Shown: positions 53,578-64,000 of the stretch, piece by piece
Numbering within the stretch: the stretch's first letter is position 1
Layout: every line of letters starts with the position of its first letter
Assembly: GCA_030220185.1 (NCBI GenBank)
Contig: JASPKZ010001596.1
Coordinates: forward strand, 992,001-1,056,000
DNA from: Diploptera punctata
Lineage: Eukaryota > Arthropoda > Insecta > Blattodea > Blaberidae
Direction of reading: 5' to 3'
Length of the DNA: 64,000 nt
The notes under the pieces: generated by a model
What the model saw: only the letters and a program-made list of their open reading frames with translations
What the model was told of the DNA's origin: nothing
The model's database searches: none
Translations under genes and position numbers: made by a program

Positions 53578-53810
53578 TAGGGAAAATATTCTGAGGTGCT
53601 GCACCTTTTCAAAAATATAGCTGTTTTCATGCCAATAGTTCAATATACGTATTTGGGTGGATGAAATGAAGCGAAATGAACACAATTTGTTACACCTTTT
53701 TGCACATTTTGTGAGATTACCACATTTCGCCACCTTTTCTCTCATTTTAATGCTTCAGCACCTTTTCCTACATTCTTCTCTGTGTTTTTAAAAGATAGAC
53801 GGAAAAATGT

Positions 53811-53814
<4 letters not shown>

Positions 53815-53885
<71 letters not shown>
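53815..53885. repeat. (TC)n microsatellite
   Basis: About 35 TC units. The Arg-Glu repeat frame across it on the minus strand is an artefact. Confidence 0.95.
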
Positions 53886-53888
<3 letters not shown>

Positions 53889-54260
53889 TGAATAGCTTCT
53901 TAAAATCTCGTTTAAACAGAAGCCAACAATAGTAAACATTAAAATATAATTTATGTTATTTATACCCCAGAGTCAATGGCCAATGTGCAGCTGTGAAATC
54001 AACAATGGTAAATAATAAATATTAAAATATAATTTATATAAACCACCAGTAATTTATATCCCAGCAACAATGGTCAATTTGCAGATGTGAAGTCAAATTT
54101 AAATTTCGAAGTGTTTATGCAACAGTTTATAAACAAGTTAATTTTGTACTGGCAATAATTTAACAGTTTTCTATCTATAGTCTCTGTTGTTGGCTGTGTC
54201 TTTACTAGTCTGAACCACAACGTAGTTTTATTAGTATTAAAACTGGGGTTTCACAATAAC

Positions 54261-56390
54261 ATGGCAAAAGTTAAGAAGGATAAGTTGTACGCACTTGCAG
54301 AAGAATTCAAAACGCAATTTATCGAAACTGATGGCATCATTGTTCGATGTTCCGTCTGCGAAGTAAATATTGCAATCGATGAAAAGCATCAAAGAAACAG
54401 AATAAACCAGTATAGCAAACATGCGAAGAACGTTGAACTTCGCAAGTCGAATCCTAAGCAAATTACCTTGATACACGCTTTCGCTTCAGGATCTGAAAAG
54501 CAGCGGTCATTGACTGAATTCAGTTCAGATCTTAATCCAGTCAGGAATTCCACTCCACAAGGTAAACAATCCTGCATTAAAATCATTCCTTGAGAAGTAT
54601 ATGCAAACGTCAATACCGGATGAGAGTACTCTGAGAAAATATTGCATACAGCCAATTTATAAGAACTTCTTTGAAAAAATAAGAGAAACTGTCGGCAAAC
54701 ATGAAGTGGGATTCATTTTAGATGCAACCAGTGATAAACTGCAAAGATATATTTTGAATGTGTTGGTGCTTCCATTATCTGGTGAGTGGATGACACCTAT
54801 GATTTTTAAGATGTTTGAACTCGAGAAGACAAATGCCTGCAAAGTAATGCACTCATTCAATGATCCATGCATGAAGCTGTGTCCAAGGGAGCATATAGTA
54901 TGAGAAAGTTAGACTTGTGGTGACTGATCAAGCACGCGGATATGCTACACTTAGCGTCGCAAGAAAATTCTTCTAAGTTCTATAGAATCGCAGTGCGCAT
55001 GCGCTAGTGCTTCATGTAATCCCAGAAAGATAAATGCAACCTCCAGCAATTGGCGGTATATGTATGTGAAATCAGTATGACCAACATTGACACAAAATTT
55101 CCAGAACTTGTCTAAAAATGTATAATTAACATGAAATGAACTAGTGGAAATATGATTTTACGTGGTAACCGTCCGACATTTTGAATTTTTCATAGAATAA
55201 CAGATATGAGGAGGTAATTTATTTTACGTATCAAATCACATTTAAAAAGCAAGGAACCTAAAAGCTAACCAAACCTAAGTTAATTACTGTAACACAAATC
55301 AATTACTCTAACGTAGGTGAAATCCAGGGAACGTGGAATCACATTTAAAAAGCAAGGAACCTAAAAGCTAACCAAACCTAAATCAATTACTGTAACACAA
55401 ATCAATTACTCTAACGTAGGTGAAATCCAGGGAACGTGGAAGTGATGTTGGCAACATCTGGAGTATTTAGGGTTGTTGATGGTGGCAACGTTGGAACAAC
55501 ATAGGAAGAGGAGGGAAAATAGCAGAAAGTAGCAAGGAAGAATGTAGGACGATCATGTTTTACGTAAATATATAAATATAAAAAAAAGATCGTTGCAACA
55601 TTGGAAGATGTTTAAAACTTGTTTAAAAGTGTTGCAAAATGTTTTAAACGTGTTTAAAAGTGTTTAGTGCATCAGTGGCATAAGAAATTAAAATTAAAAA
55701 TTTTTGCGACGTTTAGTATACAACACCCAAGCACGCTATATGCTTTCGGCTTTCCAGCAACTGAGGGGCATGTATTCCAACCTCAACCATGTGACATGTA
55801 TTGCACATGGACTGCACCGTGTTTGTGAAAGTATCAGGGAGAATTACAGCAAGGTAAATTACTTCATTGCTGCTCTGAAGAAGATTCTTGTAAAGGCCCC
55901 CAGTCAAGTTTTGTACCACGAAATCACTGGGCTCCACCTTCCACGATTCCCTGTCAAGGTGGGGTACTTGGATAAGATGCGCATTTTCTTATGCGAAAAC
56001 TTTGATAAAATCAAATGCTTCATATGTGCCCTAGATTCAACAGACGCGGCAGCCATCAAGCAGGCCCAACAGTTACTCAACATTGAAGACTTTGGAACTT
56101 TTCGCAGTGCATGACTACAAGTATTTGTCTGATGTGATTCAGAGTTTGGAAGAAGAAGGAAAGACAGTGGAAGAAATTGATGAATATTAGTGACAAACTT
56201 GATGGATTTGCCAAAGTCAAATTCGAATTAAATGTTAACAATCCGAATATGGAAACCTTTGCAACTTTAACTGAACTCCTTTTACGAGTGTTTATAAGAT
56301 ATGCTCCATTGGTGTCTGCAGATCTCGAGCAGAGTTTCTCTACATACAAGGATCTCGTGAGCTGAAAGCACCAGCGATTTACTGTCATAA
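54261..56390 (+). pseudogene. hAT transposase (CGGBP1-like group), broken
   Basis: The N-terminal frame (54261-54593) starts MAKVKKDKLYALAEEFKTQF with RCSVC as a zinc-binding pair, resembling the BED-like N-terminus of CGGBP1-type hAT proteins; the His ligands look damaged. The second frame (54601-54903) has LDATSDKLQRYILNVLVLPL, the first catalytic-domain strand. About 750 bp without coding follow, including a 103-bp tandem duplication. Third frame (55704-56114): NHVTCIAHGLHRVCESIREN, the CxxH region of hAT. Last frame (56177-56365): VKFELNVNNPN, RYAPLVSADLEQSFSTYKDL, the C-terminal dimerisation region with its ErsFS-like text. Dead. Confidence 0.8.
55234..55439. repeat. 103-bp tandem duplication within the hAT
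   Basis: Two copies (55234-55336 and 55337-55439), nearly identical, from aatcacatttaaaaagcaag to atccagggaacgtgg. The only clear differences are ctaagtt versus ctaaatc. It lies in the non-coding gap of the transposase. Confidence 0.9.
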
Positions 56391-56671
56391 ACATAGAAAT
56401 ATTGTGTGTAATCCAATATAATAAGTTGAACCAGTAGCCTAAATGGCTATGTCTACCTCCTAAATATATTTACTTATTGTATTTACTATAGTGTTGAATA
56501 AAGACCTATGAATCACCTCTTACGGACTCTATAATCAAGAAAAATTTGGTGCAAAATGATATGCGTATTCTAGAAACTGAGTTCATATAACTGGTTTAAA
56601 CCTTCAGCAGCACTTTTTTTGCACCTTTTTGTATGTATTTTCAGAACGACCAAAATAAAATCCTTTCCCTA

Positions 56672-56845
56672 TTAATTATTGTTCCTAGGTATTTGAAGTC
56701 AGCTACTACTTCAAAATTTCCCCCATTTGTCATCAGCTGCCCATTTCCATTATGTAATACATTTCTGTGTGTGAACATGGATTTAGTTTTATTGATATTT
56801 ACTTCCAGTCCCATTGAGTAACATTGGTCATCACATCTTCTCAAG
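56672..56845 (-). mobile_element. RT-B copy, 5' side of the split element
   Basis: Minus strand: EVNINKTKSMFTHRN, NGNGQLMTNGGNFE and DFKYLGTIIN. It joins the piece at 52975-53577 if the hAT and one flanking copy are removed. Confidence 0.85.
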
Positions 56846-56847
56846 GA

Positions 56848-57095
56848 GACATCTAGTAAACAACTAAGGTAGTACTCCGATGGAGAATGCCGATTAAATT
56901 TTGCTCAGAGGCACTAATTTAGGCTTGAGATTCTTTTACGAGCCCGAAAATCTTCGGACTCGGAACCCACGTCTCAAAGTCTCTCCCGAAGGACTTCATT
57001 TGAATGTTTTATCCTAAAAATCCATCGACTCCTGCCGGGTTTGAACCCGCGACTCTCGGGATTAGAGGAAGAAACATAACCACAAGACCATTAGG
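56848..57095 (-). repeat. SINE-1 copy
   Basis: Left end ggagacatctagtaaacaac; head at right with gggtttgaacccgcgactct and cataaccacaagaccatta. Confidence 0.8.
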
Positions 57096-57099
57096 CTGA

Positions 57100-57300
57100 C
57101 ATAATTATGATGGAATCGGTGCAGGTAATTCAATTCCAACCCAAATTTTTCCTTGGCGATTCAGGAAAATCAGGAAATAACCTTAGTCTGGTTGGTAGGC
57201 ACCGAGGTTTGAACTCGGGACATCCCGAATGCAAGTCTCATTTGAGTCAACTCGCTCTTTGTAATCATATACATTTGCCTAATAAACGAAGAAACTTCTA
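57100..57300 (-). repeat. SINE-6 (single tRNA-like copy)
   Basis: Contains ggtaggcaccgaggtttgaa and ctcgggacatcccgaatgc, a minus-strand tRNA T-arm (gttcaaacctcgg). The 64-codon ORF across it is a by-product. No second copy seen. Confidence 0.5.
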
Positions 57301-57304
57301 AGCT

Positions 57305-57465
57305 CAGTTATATTCGTTTGTTTTGTAATGGAATAAACATAAAATGGACGAAAAAAATTAAAACGAAATTCAACAATACTAACACTAGGCCTTCTCATCT
57401 GTATATCCAAACAAGGAAAAATTCGTTGGCTTAAAATGATAACTGGAAGTTGTTTGAACAGGAAG
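57305..57465 (+). repeat. Repeat family Z, copy 2
   Basis: Matches 37.6-37.77 kb: ttcaacaatactaacactag, gccttctcatct, acaaggaaaaattcgttgg. Confidence 0.65.
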
Positions 57466-57519
57466 TTTTACACCCCCCCTCCCGATAGTGTTTTCTGCCG
57501 TACTTGCAGGAATAACGAC

Positions 57520-58075
57520 CGTGATTGAAAATTCAATTTCCTAAATTTCGGGTTTGCTATTCGATAAATAACTATAGTGTAATATTACAAATTACCTACC
57601 TTGGGCAGGAAATAAAATCACTGCTATATACGTATAAGACGTAATGTATATACAAATATATATCCAAAATGTAGTGTTAATATACATTATACGAAACAAA
57701 TCACTGCATTTTAAATTAACTGAACTTTATTTGAAACAATATAAAACAATAAATTCGTTCTTGCCGCCATTTTATTTTTGATTGGTGTAAGGGCCTGCTT
57801 TAGTCTCAAGTAAATCATTGTCTGTTTTTACTGTATATACATTGGTCAGGCTGCTAATATAACATCAGTTAGTTGTTTATAATGAATACAAATATTTCCA
57901 ACAAATATGTTATTATTTTACTATTATTTATTATTTTGAAAACGCCATCGTGAAAAAAAATGTAGAACATATGTTTGTGAAGTGTTTTACAGAATCTCGC
58001 TATCGCTCGGGTTTTAATAATTTCCTCGCTTCTATAAAAACCATTTCCCAAGCTCGCATTGTAATATATTATATG
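57520..58075 (-). repeat. Repeat family Y, long copy
   Basis: Reverse of 25.84-26.43 kb along most of its length: aatcactgcattttaaatt, acaatataaaacaataaatt, cttgccgccattt and ctcgctatcgctcgg. Confidence 0.7.
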
Positions 58076-58179
58076 AAAATCTAAACGTTTTCATGTTTGT
58101 ACATGAAAAAAATGCCGTACAGTGAATGTAAAAAGTGAACATAGAGTGGCTAATTTTATCAATTAACATAGGCCTAACT

Positions 58180-58750
58180 GCAAAGAAATTAAACATAGGC
58201 TCAATTCTGGAAATGCGTGCTATTATGCATTGCAGAGACTTTTAATGTTGCAACACCTTTCAAAAAACGTTAAATTGAAAATGCAAAAAGCTATTATTCT
58301 ACCAGTTATATTATATGATGCGAAACATAGACTCTTACTTTAAGGGAGGAAAATAGATTACGAGTATTTGAGAATAAAGTACTTAGGAAAATTTTTGGGC
58401 CAAAGAGAGATGAACAGACAGGTGAATGGAGAAGACTTCATAACAATGAACTACATGGTCTTTATAGGAAGCCAGATATAATAAGAACAGTTAAGTCTCG
58501 TAGACTGCGATGGGCAGGATACGTGGCACGAATGGGGAATAAAAGACGTGCATGGAAACTTCTTGTAGGAAAGCCAGAGGGAAAACGCCCAGTTGGTAGA
58601 CCAAGAGTATTAACTATGATTTAAGGGAAGTAGATTATACAGGGAACGATTGGAAAACATTAGCTCAGGATAGGGATGTATGGAGAGTTTATGTCCGCGT
58701 GGCCACGAACCTAAGGGTTCAATAGTGTCAGAGTGATTATGTAAGTAAGT
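58180..58750 (+). mobile_element. RT-B 5'-truncated insertion with perfect 15-bp duplication
   Basis: Flanked by AACATAGGCCTAACT at 58165-58179 and 58751-58765, all identical. 571 bp from aagaaattaaacataggctc to the tail gattatgtaagtaagt. Two small deletions break the frames. Confidence 0.92.
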
Positions 58751-58765
58751 AACATAGGCCTAACT

Positions 58766-59220
58766 AGAGAAAAAATATGTAGCTGGCCCGGATATATTTC
58801 TCTCTAGTTAATGTTAAGCATTGCCTACAGACAGTTTATTCAGAAACGTTAATCTACAGATAATTTTGCCAATTAATTAAAAGCCTACAATTATTTATTT
58901 TTCTTTAATTTGATAAAGCACTTCCTTCAGCTCACTCTTCCATGGTAACCATTTTATCTTAGGAAATTACAAACTATGGAATCCGCTTTCGATATTTCTT
59001 ATATCAATTTGCATTTATTATGCAACAGAACATTAATTTTAAGTTCTTCTTCTGTTGTTTCTTTTATTCTATTCTTTTCTGAGCCATTTTACTTTTTGTG
59101 TATTCTGCATAACTGTAAGGTACTGATAATTTAAGTTTTTTTGTTATTTATTTTTCATTTTTCGGAGTCATTTAACTGTTTTGTGTTTTGCACAACTGTG
59201 CTGATGATTTTAGCTTCTTT
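58766..59220. other. Stretch with no recognised feature
   Basis: AT-rich, no motif-bearing frame. Confidence 0.4.
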
Positions 59221-59224
59221 TTAT

Positions 59225-59376
59225 GTTTCTTTTCTTTCTTCTTCTTCTTCTTCTTCTTCTTCTTCCCTTCATGTGATAGACCTAGTGGTCTGTTACGGTC
59301 TCAATCCAACGTTTGAAGGGTCTGCCCAAAGATCTCTTGCCTGGTGGCTGGTAATTTAAGATCTGACGTGGTATTC
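59225..59376 (-). mobile_element. RTE-like 3' tail fragment with GAA tail
   Basis: Minus strand: PPGKRSLGRPFKRWIETVTD, a typical C-terminal basic motif, then the tail gaagaagaagaa (plus-strand TTC run at 59237-59263). About 120 bp of coding remains. A different family from RT-A and RT-B. Confidence 0.6.
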
Positions 59377-59544
59377 TTGTTCTTTCTTTTCGGAGCTAAA
59401 TAAGTATTTTTGTATTCTGCGCAATTGTAGGCCAACTGATAATTTTAGATTTTTTAAAAATATTAATATGAGTACCTTTTTATACCCGTCTTCCTCAATT
59501 TAAATTAATATTTGTTTAAAAAACTTCGTTAAATATTTAAAATC
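59377..59544. other. Stretch with no recognised feature
   Basis: AT-rich, T-rich runs. Confidence 0.4.
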
Positions 59545-59830
59545 ATGTAGACCTTTCAAAGCATGTTTGATCTTCGGCATGTAATTTGGTACTGATATTG
59601 GCGTATAAATTATATAATGTGTTCAGGCCTGTGGGTGTGTTCTCGTTTAGCATGTTTACATTCTTTGCTTCTCATAAAATTTCCATGTCTTCTAAAATGC
59701 TAATTGTGTTGTTATTCTCTTTGTAAATGATGTCACGATATTTTCGATTTTGTTAAACTGATGACCCCTTTCCAGTATGTGTTTTGCAAAACTCGATTTT
59801 TCTTCGTGATTTTAGAAATATTGATGATAA
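59545..59830 (-). pseudogene. GIY-YIG endonuclease C-terminal remnant (PLE-like)
   Basis: Minus strand: SSFAKHILERGHQFNKIENI, then after a shift ILEDMEIL and NVNMLNENTPTGLN. The S.FA.H....H ... LE..EI ... LNEN order is the part of PLE-type GIY-YIG nucleases after the core. The core itself is not visible. Several stops. Confidence 0.5.
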
Positions 59831-60046
59831 TTTTAGGTTATTTTGCTGTTTTTTCGAAGCTATTTAACTGTTTTTTTTATTCTGCACAACCATATTTATA
59901 AATTTAGGTTCTTTTTCTGTTGTTTGTTTTCTTTTCGAACACTCACTTCTTACTCTAGAATAATGGCTAGAACTTTTAAGTTTATTTTCATGGGTCATAT
60001 AGCATGGCAAAGTAGCTATTTCTTACCGTATATTATTGTTAAAATA

Positions 60047-60956
60047 CAGTAAAAGTCCTTATTCACGGGGGATATGTTCCGCGAACACAGAAACCGCGAA
60101 TATGGAATGGTAATTTGTATGGGTATATAGGGGATACGTTCCAATGTTACAGAATAAAATAAAGATTATCAAAATAAAATAAATTAATGAGAGATTTTGA
60201 ACAATTTCTATTAATTATTACTGTTAGGTTTAGGCAAGGACTTAAAGATCTTAGTTTTTTTTTTGCCGCTTATAAAAGGTATTTCAATTAAGATTGATAT
60301 TCAGCTGTGAATTCTGCGATAAGATTCCTTATTTTGCCTTCAGATTTCTTGATTCATTAACATTGAAACAGCGTGATACAAACGTAAACGACTCGCCAAC
60401 GCGTATAAACGGTCAAGCATTTTTATTTTTACTTTAAGCGGCAACACTATTTTTTTCCTCTTCGGTACTAATTTTTACCAACCCAAGGACCTCCTGAGGC
60501 CTGTAGTGGGATCACTTTACTTACTATTTTTTATTTCCTTTTACTCGACATTATAAACTGGGAACAAAGCACAAGATACACGTGTTATTTAATCAAAATT
60601 ATTGCAACGAATGAGAAGCTAAAACAATAATATACCGATCGTGGCGATGGAGGCATTTATCAAAGTACGTGTCACACATGAAATACAACAATGAACTTTA
60701 GGGTTAGTGACAATAAAGTTTGTTTTGTTTTGATATTTATTTGTCCATTAGGTTTGAATCACCATTTGTAAAAGCTGCCTTGGAATCTGCCTTCAGTAAA
60801 AAAAAGAAAAACTGTTGATGGTTAATAAAGGATACTAATCCTTCTAATATACCGACTAGATCCGTGAATAAAGACATTTTTAGCCGCGAATACAGGAACT
60901 GTGTCGCAATTTTTTAACCCGCGAATAATGAAACTGCGAATAAGGAGCTTTTACTG
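60047..60956. mobile_element. pogo/mariner-like MITE, 910 bp
   Basis: TIRs CAGTAAAAGTCCTTATTCAC and (right, complemented) CAGTAAAAGCTCCTTATTCG, with further shared cgcgaata-type phrases, flanked by TA (60045-60046 and 60957-60958). No transposase. A SINE-3 3' tip (acctcctgaggcctgtagtg, 60487-60522) is nested inside. Confidence 0.75.
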
Positions 60957-61054
60957 TACCATGAAACATATGAAAAATATGTTTATCGATTGGCAATATT
61001 TTGGACTCATTAAAAACTGTTTGACTGTACAATTACTTTTTACACTTACTGTAC

Positions 61055-61155
61055 ATGAAGCGTGATCAATATTTTTCATGGTCATGCCAAGGGATTCCCC
61101 GAGTTCAGTTTTCCTCTCCTCTTCACTTTCCGCTCGCCCAGAGATAACTGTAGTT
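61055..61155 (-). repeat. Short repeat shared with 40.18 kb
   Basis: gcgtgatcaatatttttcat, ggtcatgccaagggattccc and gagttcagttttcctctcc match 40182-40255 in the same orientation. It adjoins SINE-5 there but not here. Confidence 0.65.
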
Positions 61156-61269
61156 ATCATTAGTCACTATTCTAGCTATTTTTAAAGTGGATACGATATC
61201 CTATCACTGTGGATATGTTTTCTTATTTTATCCAGGATTATAACAATAAGCTTAACATCTTTATCATAA

Positions 61270-62025
61270 GTAATGCCACGAATGAGTTCCAAATTTATCT
61301 AGATAATTTGGAAATCAAGAGTGGCATTTGTTAGGACTATTTAACGATTAAAATTAAGTTGTTTACTCACAAATCATTATTTAAATATAGTTATTTTAAA
61401 ATATTTATATATTTAACGTAAACGGTGATGTTTGAAAACAAATGAGAAACGTTTGTTATGATTCACTTGTTCATCACTGCAACCAGATCATATTATTTAT
61501 TGCCGAAGGATCGCAATATTGTAAGAATGCACCCTGGTGGAGAAAAAATGAAACATACCAAACTGTATATTAATTGATTTCTGATGTCCTATGATGTAAA
61601 TATGTCAATTATATTTTTCTGGAACGTTATTATCTGGGAAGTAATACGTTTAAGAAAGTGCAAACAGTGGTTTCTTTTTTTGTTTGTGGTATAATCAATT
61701 GCTACAAATGTTTTTATATTATATCCCTCAAGCAGTATCTGGTTACATTCGTGCACTGTATATACAATCTGGTAGCCACATGCATTCTATAATTCTTACA
61801 CTAATAAATAAATTGTTATATTCAACATATTGCTTAGAGAGTCAGTCACTGTAAAATAATGCTATGACCTATTCAGAATGTTAAAAAGGAGGAGCTTGAT
61901 TTTAAAGTCATAAAATTAAATTGATAAAATCGAGGTGAAAAACGACTGTGATTGGTTGTAAACAAAATTCATTGAAATGTGATTGGTCATTGACTCCCAT
62001 TTCGGGCATGAGTTAAATAGTCTAT
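61270..62025 (+). repeat. Repeat family X, copy 2
   Basis: Inverted counterpart of 6.56-7.26 kb: palindromic edge attccaaattt/atctagat near 61290-61310, then aggatcgcaatattgtaag, gatgtcctatgatgtaaat, aatgctatgacctattcag and ttggtcattgactccc. Confidence 0.75.
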
Positions 62026-62522
62026 AAAAATGAGCGTGAGTCTGTTTGTCCTTTATGGACTTAAAAACTATCTGACCGATTAAATTTGTTTTTCATGATT
62101 TTGAGAATTTTTCTGGGACAATTAACGTATATAACATATTACCCTTCGTACTATAGGGCGTAGATAAAAATGTAATATTTAATATTGTAGACAACACGTT
62201 ACAAAAATAGGTTTAGTAACTCGCTGCTCTTAAAACTGAGCATCTCGTTACTAAAACTCTGCTTTTTGTGATTAGTCTATAACTAAAAACTGTTTCCTAC
62301 ATGGACCCTATTCTTTGTTTATGATGAAAGTTAAAAATTAAATTGTACCTGTTGGTAGGTGCCGTCGTCCTCAACTTTGTTAAAATATTGTACATAAAAT
62401 TGTGTACGGTGATGTGTACTCCAACTGACTTGTTTTTTACTATCTCGTATAATGGGTTTGACAGGGGTGCCTTCTCATTGAGAAATAAGGTGTTGTTTGT
62501 TTCCTTTATAATTTCGAGATCT
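62026..62522. other. Stretch with no recognised gene
   Basis: AT-rich sequence; one 72-codon frame without motif. Confidence 0.4.
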
Positions 62523-64000
62523 TACTTACTTACTTACTCACTGGCACTATCGAACCCGTAGGTTCATGGCCGCACGGACATAAGCTCTCCATACATCCCT
62601 ATCCCGAGTCAATGCTTTCCAATCATTCCCTGTATAATCCACCTCCCCCAAATCATAGTTAATGTTATTCTCCCACCTCATTCTTGGTCTACCAACTGGG
62701 CGTTTTCCCTCTGGCTTTCCTACAAGAAGCCTCCATGCAAGTCTTTCACTCCCCATACGTGCAACATGTCCTGCCCATCGAAGTCTACGAGACTTAACTC
62801 TTCTTATTATATCTGGCTTCCCATAAAGACCATGTAGTTCATTGTTATGTAGTCTTCTCCTTCACCTGTCTGTTCATCTCTCTTGGTCCAAAATTTTCCT
62901 AAGTACCTTATTCTCAAATACTCGCAATCTCCTTTCCTCTCTTAAAGTAAGAGTTTATGTTCGCACCCATATAATATAACTGGCAGAATAATAGTTTTAT
63001 ATATTTTCAGTTTAACGTTTTTTGAAAGGAGTTGGGACATCAAAAGTCTCTGCAATGCATAATAGCACGCATTTCCAGAATTGAGCCTACGTTTAATTTC
63101 TTTGTGCATCTCATTCCTATTTGTGATTATTGTTCCTAGGTATTTGAATTCAGCCACTTCCTCAAATTTCCCTCGTTTGTCATTAGCTGTCCATTTCCAT
63201 TATTTAATGAATTTCTACGTGTGACCATATATTTAGTTTTACTGATATTTACTTCCAGTCCTAATTCCTTAGTGTTACTCAATAGTGTGTGCGTGTTGGC
63301 CTTTAGTATCTCCTCGCTATCGGCCAGTAGTACTACATCATCAGCATAAACTAACAGCTTATTGATACCATTGAGTTGTAAGCCTTCCTCATTCTCTAAA
63401 GATTTAATGGCATGCTCTAGTACAAAATTAAATAGTAGAGGAGATAGTGCATCTCCTTGCTTCAACCCATTCTGGATTTCAAAAGTGTCCGAAAACTGTT
63501 TGCCTACACGCACCCTACTCTTTGTGCAATTTAGACACATTCGTATAAGTTTAACTAACTTTTTAGGAATTCCGAACTCCAGCAGGATACTATATAACTT
63601 CTCCCTCTTAATTGAATCATATGCTTTTTTGAAGTCTTCTTCTTCTTCTTCTTCGTCAGGCTCTACGACTTCCAGTGGAATGTCTTGGCCTTCTCAACCA
63701 GTTTACGCCACTTCTTCCTATCTTGTGCAGTGGATTTCAAATCAAAAATCCCCATCTCTCTCAAATCTTCAATTACGTCATCTTCCCATCGATCCTTGGG
63801 TCTTTCCCTTGGTCTTGTTCCTTGTGGCTTCCAATTAAAAATATCATTCGGCAATCTTCCCTTTGGCATTCTTAGTGTATGTCCAAACCATTGTAATCTT
63901 TTGGATTTGATGAAACTAACTATATTTTTTTTGAAGTCTACATGCAGTTGATGTACAGTCCATTATATTCCCATTTCTTTTCTAAAATCTGTCTTATACT
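62523..64000 (-). mobile_element. RT-B copy, runs off the window edge
   Basis: The left tail is cttacttacttacttactca. The minus strand encodes the C-terminus (WRLLVGKPEGKRPVGRPRMR), thumb (KYLGTIITNRNE) and palm (NGLKQGDALS, LLVYADDVVLLA). Frame shifts occur near 62870-62960 (lost bases) and 63165. A 289-bp nested insertion interrupts it at 63638, after which RT-B resumes and continues past 64000. Confidence 0.9.
63638..63926 (-). mobile_element. RTE-like 3' fragment nested in RT-B, with target duplication
   Basis: Flanked by TTTTTTGAAGTCT at 63625-63637 and 63927-63939. Minus frame: MPKGRLPNDIFNWKPQGTRP, then RPKDRWEDDVIEDLREMG and WRKLVEKAKTFHWKS. The GAA tail is at the left (plus ttcttcttcttcttcttc). 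It is related to RT-A in its end (EKAKTF) but distinct. Confidence 0.85.

Larger units (their letters stand above)
53578..56671 (+). mobile_element. hAT DNA transposon, 3.09 kb, inserted in RT-B
   Basis: Ends are TAGGGAAAATATT and (complemented) TAGGGAAAGGATT. The flanking octamers GTAATTAG (53570-53577) and TTAATTAT (56672-56679) share the central TAATTA, fitting an aged 8-bp duplication. RT-B sequence resumes on both sides. It contains a (TC)n run at about 53815-53885 and a decayed transposase gene. Confidence 0.85.

Noticed and set aside
53742..53939. Minus-strand ORF with long Arg-Glu repeats
   Set aside because: It is the translation of the (TC)n microsatellite at 53815-53885 inside the hAT element.
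59141..59359. Plus-strand ORF with poly-Ser
   Set aside because: Poly-Ser comes from the TTC run that forms the GAA tail of a minus-strand RTE-like fragment.

Overview
This window looks like an intergenic 'transposon graveyard' from a large, AT-rich animal genome, most likely an insect. The reasons are the mix of elements: RTE-like and jockey-like non-LTR retrotransposons, EN+ Penelope-like elements (PLEs), a Tc1/mariner copy with TA ends, a hAT copy with 8-bp target duplications, and several tRNA-derived SINE families. A hemimetabolous insect such as a cockroach or termite is my best guess, but it is an inference. I recognise no host gene and no functional tRNA, rRNA or CRISPR array. Almost every long reading frame is a piece of a mobile element, usually broken by frameshifts or stops.

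Family names used below. 'RT-B' is an RTE-like retrotransposon present about a dozen times; its sense 3' end reads gtgccagtgagttag followed by a (GTAA)n-type tail. 'RT-A' is a second RTE-like family with GAT- or GAA-repeat tails. SINE-1 to SINE-6 are tRNA-headed short repeats. X, Y and Z are repeat families seen only as non-coding blocks.

Layout. 0-5 kb: a tandem repeat, an unidentified small ORF (-), a 5'-truncated I-group retrotransposon with RT, RNase H and zinc knuckle (-), two tandem tRNA-like units and a PLE hairpin. 5-16 kb: repeat X, a second PLE hairpin inside an RT-B remnant, a hAT-type MITE, RT-A fragments and SINEs. 16-24 kb: RT-A copies, SINE-1 and SINE-2, a frameshifted mariner (20.4-22.0 kb), an RT-B copy and a minisatellite that seems to derive from RT-B codons. 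24-32 kb: a PLE-rich zone with hammerhead-like motifs; one PLE is interrupted by a 1.43-kb DNA transposon encoding remnants of a DUF7869-like protein. 32-44 kb: a pogo-like MITE, the longest RT-B copy (34.8-37.4 kb), a palindromic tRNA-like cluster, SINE-3 and SINE-5, and a decayed gene with VDFSENY and HGKG-type motifs. 44-50 kb: a near full-length jockey-like element (Gag plus endonuclease/RT) split by an RT-B insertion with a 10-bp target duplication. 50-57 kb: a PLE with GIY-YIG endonuclease, then RT-B copies, one split by a 3.1-kb hAT. 57-64 kb: repeats Z, Y and X, a second pogo-like MITE and a further RT-B copy carrying its own nested insertion.

The most interesting signal is in the PLE ends. 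At several loci a hammerhead-ribozyme-like core (CTGAAGAT ... stem II ... GAAA) overlaps the last codons of the PLE reading frame. The core box is read in the same phase each time, giving Thr-Glu-Asp, followed within a few codons by the stop. Second is a tRNA-like repeat of about 300 bp, found tandem at two loci and as an inverted pair at one, with a constant T-rich flank after the tRNA-like 3' end. Third is the 1.43-kb DUF7869-like transposon with 33-bp terminal inverted repeats and an AATT duplication.
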